From Adiantum capillus-veneris (taxonomy: Eukaryota; Streptophyta; Polypodiopsida; Polypodiales; Pteridaceae), in contig CM043949.1 of assembly GCA_014529385.2 (NCBI GenBank), positions 112,034,477 through 112,098,476 of the forward strand: 64,000 nt of DNA, given 5' to 3'. The notes beneath the pieces were generated by a model. The model ran no database searches. It was not told the origin of the DNA and was given only the letters and a program-made list of their open reading frames with translations. This document shows positions 36,037 through 46,518 of this stretch, piece by piece; position 1 is the first letter of the stretch, and each line of letters starts with the position of its first letter. The position numbers and the translations under genes are program-made.

Positions 36037-37939
36037 ACATAAACGCATTATCATGAATGTAGGTAGATTGTCAGATATTCGCAGACAATTCCTTGCGTCT
36101 GATAATCAATCAGGCCATTCACAAGCAAAAGCCAACAATGAGACACCCGTATATTCAGAGGTGCTCACAATTGGTACCCTTGGTATGGGCAACTTGCTAA
36201 ACTTTAGCAGGGAGAAAGAAGAAGAAGAAGAAGAAGAAGAAACTGAGGACGAGCAGGATTCTGATGTTGAGAATGATGATGAAGTGGCTCATTACATCAG
36301 CCCCATCGTGGACCCACTAAGCCCAACCCGCGAATCAATGAGCTCAAATCGCGAGTCACTGAGCTCGAACCGCGAGTCGGTGAGCTCAATGGATATACAA
36401 AAGCTACAAGAAGAGCTTCAGAAGATACTCTACTTCAAGATAGGACAAGCAGCACGGGATCAAGCGCGACCATCTGCGTCCAAGGGAAGCTCTACTGCTT
36501 GCAATGGGAGCAGAGTAAAGGAAGCAAGAAAGGGAAAAGCAAGAAGGGAAGGGAATGAGGGATATGGGAAAGAGAGTGGGAAGAAGAATATGAGGGAGCT
36601 TATGCCTCTGCACAACTTCTTGGAGATGCCCATGGACACAATATTAAGCAAGAGCAAGAGCAAGAGCAAGGGAGGAGGAGGAGAGCAAGGTTTGTACAAG
36701 TTGCTCACCAAAAGGCATTATTGGCTTCTCATGCAAAGCTTGAAAAGCCGGTTGCTACACTCCACCCACATTACCATTCCCCCTCCTCTCTTTGAGAGCC
36801 TCGTCCACAAGTCCTCTAGTAAGGTACGCCTTCTCCTCCCACACTTTCTTAAATTCTCATTTACTTTCTCATTCTCCTTTTGTCTTCGCCTATATCAGCC
36901 CTCTCTAATCGTCACAAGAAGTTTTGGACAAGTTCTCACAATAATTCCCACATTGTGGCTTACCTCTAACATCATGAGCTTCTGCTCGGGAGGTATGGCA
37001 TACCTAGCTAGGTATGTGGTGCCTCCCGAGCAAAAGCTCATGATGTTATGCATTGTATGAAAAAGACTCCGTTTTCCTACATGAGAAAATTTCTATATCT
37101 TCTGTTTAAAGCATTGAACTCTTGGTGAACCATCGGGTAAAGCTTGTCTCAAGACTCAAAGAGCTACTACTCTATTAGTATTTTTTAGTTTAATCAATTA
37201 ACATGAAGCAAAAAATATGATACATTTTCATCGTCTCTTTTACAACAACAATAAGTACGCCTTATTTTGTACTGTGTTGCTTGTTGTTGTGTCTTTGTAT
37301 TTCTCCATTATTACTGTGCATGGATTACTCTAATGGTTGTATCATATTTTCTAGGCATTCCATCTATTGCAAAAGCTCAAAAAACGAGTGCCAAATGGAT
37401 GGACAAATTGGAATGGAAAAGCAGAAGCCAATAATGAAAGGCCACATGTATCCAATGATCAAAACAATGAGGAGGAGAGGTTGAATTGGGCCATTTCAAG
37501 AAGTTATAGGGGTAGTGAAAGATTTATCAACTACATTACTAGTACATTAGCACAAATTGACAAAAATGGTTCCACCATTGATGATAATCAACATCAAGGT
37601 CACCAATCAGATCATTCATGTCAATCTCAAGAAGCTTCCAACATGCAACAACTGGTTTCCACTTCTCCCTTTCTCGCAAATGAAAGTTGGATCAACACAG
37701 ATGATGACTGTAAGTTTCCCTTATGCTTCACTTGCACTTTATTATGTTTTCGAAAACTTAGCTACTTCAGATCTTTCAAGGCTTTTACAATGAATCAAAA
37801 CTTTTAAATTTTTTAAACTATAAATTGTCTTGAAATCAGACTAAAAAATTTTGAAATTGATTTAGCTACTCATTACATTTTACAACAAATAAAACCTTTT
37901 TGATTTTTTTTTCTAGTTTATATAGAACAAATGTATTGA
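35336..37939 (+). CDS. LAZY/DRO1-like (IGT family) gravitropism and organ-angle protein, five exons
   Basis: Predicted exons are 35336-35341 (ATGAAG), 35564-35636, 36063-36823, 37355-37709 and 37917-37939, joined 1218 nt, 405 residues. Each intron is GT...AG and all phases match. The N-terminus is MK then LFSWAQNKL, matching the family's MKLFGWMQNKL start. Exon 3 carries EVLTIGTLG (the IGT motif), an 8-Glu run, an LQEELQKIL helix segment and a PLHNFLEMPMD segment like the family's LPLDRFLNCPSS. Exon 4 begins AFHLLQKL (compare HLLKKM) and ends WINTDDD, the start of the C-terminal W-x-K-T-D motif. The tiny first and last exons are typical of IGT genes. Known members act at membranes or statoliths in auxin-dependent gravitropism of roots and shoots. 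The predicted tail FYIEQMY lacks the usual VLEL/VLEI. The family call is firm; the last exon is less so. Confidence 0.82.
35437..35470. repeat. (CA)n microsatellite in intron 1 of the LAZY-like gene
   Basis: A CA dinucleotide run inside the 222-nt first intron (35342-35563). Confidence 0.9.
35671..35938 (+). mobile_element. foldback TIR transposon (MITE-like), copy 1, in intron 2 of the LAZY-like gene
   Basis: Termini are CACAAGAAG and CTTCTTGTG (9-bp inverted). The inner part 35724-35878 is a long hairpin: the two arms, about 60 nt each, from AACATCATGAGCTTCTG to CTAGGTACGATTGG, match except at a four-base block, with a GC-rich loop between. The same ends, flanks and hairpin recur at 36913-37107 and, inverted, at 52867-53119. 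Flanking triplets are ATA and TTA, not a clean duplication here. The element is non-autonomous, with no transposase frame. Confidence 0.82.
35990..36031. repeat. (GA)n microsatellite just before the exon 3 acceptor
   Basis: About 20 GA repeats end 31 nt upstream of the predicted AG at 36061-36062. Confidence 0.9.
36913..37107 (+). mobile_element. foldback TIR transposon, copy 2, in intron 3 of the LAZY-like gene
   Basis: The left end CACAAGAAG (36913-36921) and flanking words match copy 1; the right end is worn (CTTCTGTTT). The hairpin is reduced to an 80-bp palindrome (36968-37047) centred exactly on CCTAGCTAGG (37003-37012), without the GC-rich loop of copies 1 and 3. Orientation is the same as copy 1. 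Confidence 0.8.
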
Positions 37940-40900
37940 ATATTATTGGTAATTTTTTCAAAATTATAAACATTATATCTAACCGATAAAATTGTTGTTT
38001 CAAATGGGTCGCCTGAGACAACGCGTACGATATATTACTAGTACAATTTTTTTAGATTATGTTTTTTTCTAAAAAAAAACTTAATAACATTTGCCGCTAA
38101 TGAGTATTTCAAGGTACATGTAATTCTTCCCAAAAGCAGAGCTTCTATCTCTCTTTATTTTGAATAGGTGCATCTCCTGATGTCGCTTTGAGCTAAGTCT
38201 AATTTAGGCTTTGAAAATTTTGAGGCCTTAAAAATCCTTCAAAGCCTAGTCTACTAGGAATAGGAAAAGCTTTATAAACTTATTTTGTCACACAATAAGA
38301 AAAGGTACATGATGTGATGGAAAATATTTGCATGTTATCGTTTATTCCCATTTCATTGGTTGGATTGATAGAGACTATGTGAGGTCCCCACTTGATCAAT
38401 ACCGGATCAATATGAAGTATGCAATACCTTTTATAAGTCCCCAATCCTATTTTTCATAGATTGAGAGAAAATAGGTGGACGTTGCTCTTGCTACACTTAT
38501 GGCTTAAGGCATTAACCACTAGTGAAGGGTTGGGCTCATCTTGCATTGCGAAAACTTAGGAAAAACCATAACCCAATAGTGACGTTCTACTTTCTAAAAT
38601 ACACACCCACCCACCATAGGGTTGTGAGTCATAACACCGCAGATCCTCACAATAAAAGGCACTGACTGTTAATATTCCCTATAGTATTACATGTGTAAAT
38701 AGAAGTCAACCAAAAAGTGCATACTCTAGGGCAACTAATCTTGATGCTTTTTACTCCATAGCTTTAAGCGGCACAACTATCAAGTTTCTCTAGTGCCTAA
38801 GGCATAATACCGATCAAGCTAACAAAATATTTTTTTAAAATCTTTGAAAAGTTACCCGATTTATTGGGTCCACCAGTCCATAAAGTGTTTCTGTTGTGGC
38901 TTCATTCTCCCAATTTTTATAAGTAGAGTCTAAGAGAAATCATACCAAAAGGTTTGGCGATCATTGTTTCCTACTCAATCAGTTTGTCCCAAGCATTCTT
39001 TCTTAGATTCGATCGATTGCCATGTTTCCACAGAGAGAAACTCTATATTTTAATCGGCGTATTTCTTAAGATGAGATTTTTATTGATTTTCTATGGTTAA
39101 TATGCAATGTTTCCAGAGCTTCGATGAAATTGCTAAATTGTGTAACATCCATGATATATATAATCGGTATCGCTTGCTCATGCTCCATAGGTGCTACCTA
39201 GTTGTTGGGACTAACCTCATGGTTGTTTGTTGCTTAATCTCAAAATCTCTTACAAAATACTATAGCGTATGTGGTTGTAGCTACTATACTTGAATTCTTT
39301 TATTAGTCTCTTTTATTTTCTAAAGGTAGCCAATAATGCACTAAAGCTATTAGTTATTATCTCATAATTTAAGATAATTTTCTTTATTCTAAAGCTAGCA
39401 TAAATACCCGATTTGTAGATTCATATGAATTAAATACATTTCTAATATAAGTATGCATAATACTTAAGTGATTAATTAATGATGCGTTACACTTAAGGAG
39501 ATTATAATTTTCATTCTTAATTATTCAAATAGACTAAATCATGCATAATCTACTAAAAATTATTGACATATTCACTCTTAGTTAGGCAACAAGGTGAGTA
39601 ATTAGATTCCGGTATAGAAAGAGGCTTAGCATAGTTTTCTAAAATTTTGAAGAAAAAACTAGCATAATAACACTTATTTATTGCGTAAATCCACTTGAGG
39701 TATTGATCTCTAAGTGGTTTGTGGATGCCCTCGTTCTCTTAAGAGAAATAAACGTTTCAAGTGCAGCAGAGTATGCCCATCAACACAATGTGTATGTGAG
39801 GGAGGTCTCAAGGCCTTTTTATAACTTTTGGCAAGAGGGGGGACTACTAGCAACTATTCCCCTGCTTGCAAGAGCAAGTTCCCAGCACCCTAGCATGATA
39901 TATTAAGCTTAGAGAGGTCATAAAATATCACACTTTATCAAATTTGGAGTTTCATTAGCCATTTATAATTTAAAAATGCTAACTTTTAGTGGGTAAGAAG
40001 GTGGGTACCTTACATATTTTGAAATACTTCAAAGAATATCAATACCAAGAGCTATTTTCTTTCTACAATGGATAAAATATTTATGTCTTTTAGCCTATAG
40101 AATCCCTCGACATAAAATGACTAGCAATAAGCTTGACAAACCTTGAGCCTGGGTGCTAGAGGTGAACATCCCAGGGCTTATTACTTGGAGCCCCTTAGTG
40201 CTCAATTTACAATATTTGGAGGATCACTCTTGTACATAATTTGTGGGAAGAGGGCACTCACATTATTTATCCTTTCTGGCTAACTTTCTACAACATGGTG
40301 CTAGTGTAATCATCATTCTCTTTATGGCTTTGTATAGAGTGGAGGTTTTTGCACCTTGTACATTCTAGAAAATAGATGCACTATACTATGGTCTTAACTT
40401 AACACTTATATTCAAGCCTAGCATTGATTTTGTGTGAAAAGTACACATCAAGAAGAAAACAAGGTTTCCATGGCCTAGCTAGTAGGCTGAAATAAGGATA
40501 GTTATCTCTCATGTGTTGCTCTCTCTCTAGCTCATTGCCCATAAACAACAACCATCATTCTGAATCTCTCTCCCTCTCTTTCTCTCATTGCTCTTAGACA
40601 ACAACCATCACTTCTAGCTTGTGCTTCAAGCCACTTGAAATTTTTTCTTTAGTATTAAATTAGATGCGCCTTCCCACTACCATAGAAAATAACAACTACT
40701 ACCCTTTGGGGAGTCCATAGAAACATTGTGATAGTAGTTGCCTAGCAGTGCTTGCCATTTTTACAGCATAGAGTCACCACCACCAACACTCAAGAGTTTG
40801 TCAGCCACACTCTAGCCACTCCTAGCACCACTACATCTTCCATAGTGCTAGAACAACGTTAATACCCTAATTGAATATAAATTTGATCAATGCTGAGATA

Positions 40901-41387
40901 ACATGTAGAGAATGGTCCCTTAAGGACCATTCACCATAATATGCGTGAACTCAAGACGATTTATGGAGGCCAAGAGCCATGGTGGTCTGCATATTACAAG
41001 GGAATGGCCCCTTCAAGTATCATCTTCAACTATCAAATGTCAAAGGAGGTAAGATAGATGCAGGTGTAGGTCTCACATGTTGTAGGAGCATTATTCATGC
41101 CTTTCACACTAAGTGTACGTACTCAAATATTGACCATTCTATCTTGGTAAAGGTTAGAAAAACCTTACACTGGTCTTTCTTCCAAGAAATCCCACAAGTA
41201 TCAATCACATAGAAAAAATTGATGTTTTTGCCCAAAATGCCTTCCCTAACATTTTAAGAAGAACTGTTCTTTTCCCAAATATACTTGGAGCAAAGAGCTT
41301 GAGTATGCAACTGTTTTCATTAACCAAAATCTTCAAAGATCCTTTTGGTTTAATGGAGGAAAGTCTCTCCTCTTCCTACCCCTCTTC

Positions 41388-41389
<2 letters not shown>
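37940..41389. other. no gene recognised
   Basis: AT-rich intergenic DNA downstream of the LAZY-like gene. Short ORFs (39093-39293, 39703-39906, 40979-41212) show no domain. No poly(A) signal could be assigned with confidence. Confidence 0.45.

Positions 41390-41440
<51 letters not shown>
41390..41440. repeat. (CT)n microsatellite
   Basis: About 24 CT repeats. Confidence 0.9.
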
Positions 41441-41442
<2 letters not shown>

Positions 41443-41569
41443 TGCATGTGTGCTCTCTCCCTCTTGATTATACAACAAGATCTTTGCAAGGCATGGTAGA
41501 CGTCAATAGGCGAGGTGGGATTCAATTTTGGACTGCCAGCTAGTGAGGCTATGGAGAGAGATTGATCCA

Positions 41570-41572
<3 letters not shown>

Positions 41573-41631
<59 letters not shown>
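41573..41631. repeat. (TG)n microsatellite
   Basis: About 29 TG repeats. The open frame 41903-41376 on the minus strand exists because of this and the CT run. Confidence 0.9.
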
Positions 41632-41632
<1 letters not shown>

Positions 41633-42030
41633 TCTGCCTTTCCACGTACGAAAGTGCAAACGGAGTCTGCCTATCTCTCTTTCCTGTAGAAGGGGTCCCA
41701 AGCACGGAGGATGAGGTACGATAGTCCAACTGCAAGTAGTGCAGCCAACAAAGGTAGAGTGCACTCTTTTTGTTCTCTCTACTAGAGTCTAGAACACACA
41801 CAGTCGTCCCACTGGAAGCAGTACAATGAAGAAAGGTGGCAGGGCAGGAGCCTATAGGGGATGCCAATTTTTGCTTTGCTTTCCAAAAATGGAGCAACAC
41901 CAAATCTTCAAAAGATTTAGGTGAATGAACTTGTAGTGTGAGGAAGGGATATTAGAGTGATTAAATCACATGGATGTTTACAAGAGAAACATTAAGAATT
42001 CCTTTGCCCAACACAAGAAACTTTTCAAGG

Positions 42031-42130
42031 GGTGTTGGCCTAGTGGTAAAGGTGAGGAGTGTTGTCATAGTGGTAAAGGTAAGGGGCTCTAAGCGCACCC
42101 ACTATGGTTCAACCCTTGAGACATGTGGGT
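42031..42130 (+). repeat. tRNA-derived SINE-like fragment (candidate)
   Basis: TGGCCTAGTGGT (42036-42047) resembles a Pol III A box and GGTTCAACCC (42106-42115) a B box. The block TAGTGGTAAAGGT is repeated with a 28-bp period, which lengthens the A-B spacing to 70 bp. No tail or target duplication was identified. Confidence 0.35.
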
Positions 42131-42187
42131 GTGGGTGAGTGGGCGCAATCTAGTAAAATTGGTCAAAGCGAAGCTTCAAACGGCTTT

Positions 42188-43815
42188 TGTAATGGAATTT
42201 GCCTATTCAATTTGAGAATAGCGGAATTTAATGAGAGTACTTTCAAGAAATGATTTTGTGAGCATAGCGGGTAGACATAATTGAAGATAGCAACATAATC
42301 ATAGCAATTAGTTAACTTGGCATAGACAATACTTTTGCAAGAGAGAGAGTTTAGAGAACATGACAACAATTGAGGACCGGATTTATGTGGAGCCGGTCCC
42401 CCCTCCAATAGGCATTTGTATTATGATTTCTCCCATAAAGAGAGACTTGTTACAATACAGTCTTTGTGTTCCTTGTGACCTAGGTGATGCCATGAAGATG
42501 GAAGGCTTCATGCACCACAAACATAACATAAACTTGAAGAAAGCTTTAACTATCCCAAGCCTCAGTCCCAAGACCTCAAACACCTTCGAAGGTGGAGAGA
42601 GCTAGCAGGGAATGAGGGTAGGGAAGAGGAAGAAGAAACATTTCGTAGGAGAAAGAATTAGTTCCTCACTTATCATACTCTTGTTGCTAGCATACATAAT
42701 AGCATAGTAATGAAGAAGAAGGATATGGCAAGCTTAAGCATTGAAGCATGGCTCTTGGTTGGATTTGCACTCCATAGCCAAGAGTGTTGGTGTAGGCTCT
42801 CAACCTCTACCTGCTTGGAGAGGGAGCTCTTGCACTTTGCATATCACACAATGAGAGTGCTTGTGAGTGTGTGTGGGTGAGTATACCCCCTAGGCACCCC
42901 CCTAGCTTGCTTGGGTCGACCCCCCCTTGTAGCTCATGCCTGAAGCTCATTGGACCCCTCCAGGCCTAGCCAATCACAAGCAAGAGCCATTACAAGCAAC
43001 ATGGGTAGCCTTGGGACAAGTGTCCCCCTTTCCCCTTTGAGAGAGAGGACTTGATAAATGCTAAAACAATTAGATAATTCCTGTAATTTATCATTGGACC
43101 CCTTTGAAGCCTAGCCAATAGGCTTCAAGCAACACATGAAGGTAACATGGGTAGGGGCCTGACATGTGTCCTTGCTGCCTCTTCAAGTTGGGCTTCCCTT
43201 GTGTGTGTGAGTGGGTGTTCTCTCTCTAGCCCCTAGGAAAAGGGCTCGCCCCCCCTCTTGTAGGAATGCTTTTGACTTTTAGGTGATCAAGCACCTTACT
43301 CACCAAGCATGACAAAGCACTTGAACTAGGGGTGTTCCCACAAGCATCTCAGGCAAGCTTCTCAAGGCACCTCAAGTACTTTAATCATGCAGCAAGTCAA
43401 GCACCTCAAGCATGGAGCCAGTCAAGCACCTCAAGCATCTTAATCAAGCACCTCAAGCATCTTAATTAAGCACCTCAAGCATGAAAAACACCTCAAGCAT
43501 GACAAGCACCTCGAGCTTGGGCCGGGTTCCCACCTCAAGCTCAGCCCTAGCTTACTTAAGGTCAAAGGACTTTTACACACATTTATTGGAGGTCTTCAAT
43601 GAAGCTAACCCTAAGGTCTTATGCTCCATTGGTTAGCCTTGCTCTTTGATAGACCATCTCCCTTTTGGGCCCCTTTACCATTGGCCCCGTGTTGAGATAG
43701 ATCTATAAGCACATACCTATATCTTAACACTTGTTCCCGTTTATTCTCCCACATTAAGTGATCAATTTAATATGAGAAAATCATTTGGGTTAGTTAGATA
43801 TTAGATTTTATGACA
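42188..43815 (-). repeat. 3' LTR of the chromovirus
   Basis: The plus-strand version starts TGTAATGGAATTTGCC and ends ATTTTATGACA, so TG...CA termini are intact. It contains a cluster of about seven degenerate repeats of CAAGCACCTCAAGCAT at 43370-43515. Confidence 0.95.
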
Positions 43816-43829
43816 TTACCTCTCTCTTG
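43816..43829 (-). other. polypurine tract of the chromovirus
   Basis: The minus strand reads CAAGAGAGAGGTAA directly before the 3' LTR, the expected primer for second-strand synthesis. Confidence 0.75.
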
Positions 43830-44175
43830 AAATCATAGTCGTCCTCGACTATGAGGTAGAAAAGATAAAGTCTTAGTCATTAGTCAATCGTACTTAGCGG
43901 GTAAAGGATCCCTTTTTACCCTATGACATCTTTCCAAGATGGATGACTAATCCATTTGGTGCTTGGGAGACATAGCTGCCGCAAGCATGTCTGCTCTTTA
44001 GTCCATTTTATTCTCCCAAAGTAGAGTGACAAATTCTACTTGGTGTTTGAGAGACGTCGTCATCACAAACATGATTCTAAGCATGCATACTAGTTAAATT
44101 TTGTGCACAATTAAAAAGAGGACTAGTCATATAAGACAAAAACATGAGTTATTTAAAAGAAATTTGTACATTTGC
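43830..44175 (-). other. 3' untranslated region of the chromovirus
   Basis: Non-coding stretch of 346 bp between the integrase stop and the polypurine tract. Confidence 0.7.
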
Positions 44176-46518
44176 TTACTCTAATGTAGCATTGTAAGCA
44201 TTGACAAGGTTCATACTATCCTTAAGTTGTACTCCTTGCATCCATTTAGCATCTTCAAAAGGATAATTTTTGAACTTAATAAGATACCGTCGGATAATCT
44301 TACCATGTCGTAGTACCTTGTCTTCATGCCGAAGGATAGCTTCGGGTTGTAGCACCTCTTCTTGGTCTTCAACTTCGGGGGGGTCTTCAATAATTGGTTC
44401 AATTGGTGGCTCTCCTTTGTAGGGCTTAAGTAAGCTTACATGAAAGGCATTGTGTATAAGCCAATGGTTGGGCAACTTGAGTTGATAAGCCGTCTCATTG
44501 ATAGGCTTCAAGATTTGGAAAGGACCATAGTATCTTTTTGCTAGTTTAGCATAATACTTTTGATGGCCCGTAGGATTTTTGCCCGTCGTTTGCCTTAATC
44601 GAGCCTTAGGAAACTTGAGTAAGACCCAATCATTTTCTTTGAACATTAAGGCTCTTCTGTGCTTATCAGCAGCAGCTTTTTGCCTTTGTTGAGAGATGGC
44701 TATAGCCTCCCTAATCTTTTGAAAAGATTCTTGTAGGTCACGGCTATACTCATCGGCGGCGAAGATTTTCCCATGTACTTTCGGTAGCAAGGGACTTTTA
44801 GGTCTTCCTTCTATGATCTCGAAAGGTGCTTTGCCCGTAGAAGTATGTACAGTATTATTGTAGGCATACTCTACTAGCGGTAAATACTTTTCCCATTGTG
44901 AGCGTTGATCTACTTCGGTAACATAAGTCTTGAGTAGATCGAGTATCGTAAGATTGGCTATCTCACTTTGGCCATCCGTTTGTGGGTGATAGGCCGAAGA
45001 GAAATTCAATCTTGTTCCTAGATTTTCAAAGAGACCTTTCCAGAAATTACTGGTCATTCTAGGATCTCTATCTGACACGATGGATGTGGGTAATCCATGG
45101 TGTTTGAAAATCTGAGATATGAAGAGAGTTGCCATTTGATGTGCCTTAATAGTCTTTTTGACAGGAATAAAATGTGCTTGCTTGCTAAACCTGTCGACTA
45201 TTGTCCATATTCCTGTATTCCCATGGATAGACTTGGGTAATCCAAAGATGAAATCCATGGATATACTCTCCCATGGTGAATTTGGAATAGGCAATGGCTG
45301 GAGTAATCCAGGTTGCTTCCCTCTATCATACTTGGTCTTTTGGCATACTACACATTTTGAAACATACTCTTGTATGTCCACTTTCATGGTAGGCCAATAG
45401 AAATACGTCTCTACTCCTCGGAGAGTAGGTTGAATACCTCTATGCCCTGCATATGGAGGAGCATGGGATTCATACATAACCTTCTCACGAAGGGAATGGG
45501 TAACACATAGCCTATTGCCGTGAAGAAGATAACCATCCTGCAAGGTGAATGGTTCCTCTTTCTTCCCCAAAGCAAGGGCTGACATTATGTCTCTAAAGTC
45601 AGGGTTAGTAGCATACTCATCTATCATAGAGGATAGATCATTGTGAGTAGCTATAGACACCGCATTAACTTTTGGTCGTTTTGAAAGTGCATCGGCAACT
45701 TGATTGTGCTTACCAGCTATGTGAGCAATATGAAAATTAAATTGCGAAAGAAAATTTGCCCACCTCATTTGTTTGTCAGAAAGCTTGGTTTGCGTCATGA
45801 AATACTTGAGACTTTGGTGGTCGGTTCGTAGGATAAATGGAGTCCCCAATAGGTAGTGCTTCCATGTGTCTAGGGCATGTAGAACAGCTAAAAGCTCTTT
45901 CTCATAAATGCCCAAGACTCGTTCATCACCATTGAGCCTTCGGCTCTCATATGCTATGACATGCCCTTCTTGAAGCAAAACCGCTCCAAGGCAATCACCA
46001 CAAGCATCACATTGGACCTCAAAGGGCTTTGAGAGATCCGGAAGCACAAGGACTGGTTGGGAAGTAAGCTTCTCTTTGAGTTTTTCAAAGGCATTTTGCT
46101 CCTTAGCAGTCCATACAAACTTAACGTTCTTCTTGGTTAAGTCGTGTAGTGGTCCTGCCACTTGAGAGAATTTTGCTATGAAGCGTCTATAGTATGCACA
46201 CATACCAATAAAGCTTCTTAGCTCATGTAGATTCCTTGGGTTAGGCCATGATTTTATTACCTCTAACTTTGATGGATCCATACGAATACCATCGTGAGAG
46301 ATAATATGGCCTAGATATTGAATCTCTTGAAGGAAGAATTCACTTTTCTTTTGGTTGAGAAAAAGTTTGTTCTCCCTCAAGGCTTGAAAAATCACTTGGA
46401 GATGTTGCTTATGTTCCTCCAAAGACTTGGAGTAGATGATGATATCATCGAAGAACACTCCAGTGAATTTTCGATATGGTCTAAAAATTTTCTCCACGAT
46501 TGAACGTAGCTGGTGCAT
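44176..46518 (-). pseudogene. chromovirus pol, second part: RT end, RNase H, integrase, chromodomain
   Basis: The 780-codon open frame includes the RT catalytic box FFDDIIIYSK (residues 22-31), RNase H with QCDACGDCLGAVL, YEKELLAVL, RTDHQSL and VADALSK (about 165-290, all acids kept), integrase HHCC with CVVCQKTK (about 355-400), and core motifs SMDFI, VSDRDP and GQSEIAN giving a full DDE triad. The end (about 722-775) has PEAILRHEDK...YLIKFKNYPFEDAKWM, a chromodomain-like fold known to guide integration into heterochromatin. It is separated from gag-RT by one frameshift at 46498-46501 (net +1 or -2), so the ATG at 46518 is not a natural start. Confidence 0.9.

Noticed and set aside
36824-37060. 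C-terminal 79 residues of the long frame 36053-37060 as part of the LAZY-like protein
   Set aside because: They are read through a predicted intron and into foldback transposon copy 2; splicing at AAG|GTACGC (36823/36824) to 37355 keeps phase and restores conserved sequence.
41376-41903. 175-residue minus-strand ORF
   Set aside because: Held open by the (TG)n and (CT)n runs; no domain.
42360-42605. 81-codon ORF repeated at 49540-49785
   Set aside because: Both lie in the chromovirus LTRs, on the strand opposite to the element; repeated because the LTR is repeated.
43370-43515. CRISPR-like array of short repeats
   Set aside because: Degenerate repeats without unique spacers, inside an LTR of a plant retrotransposon.
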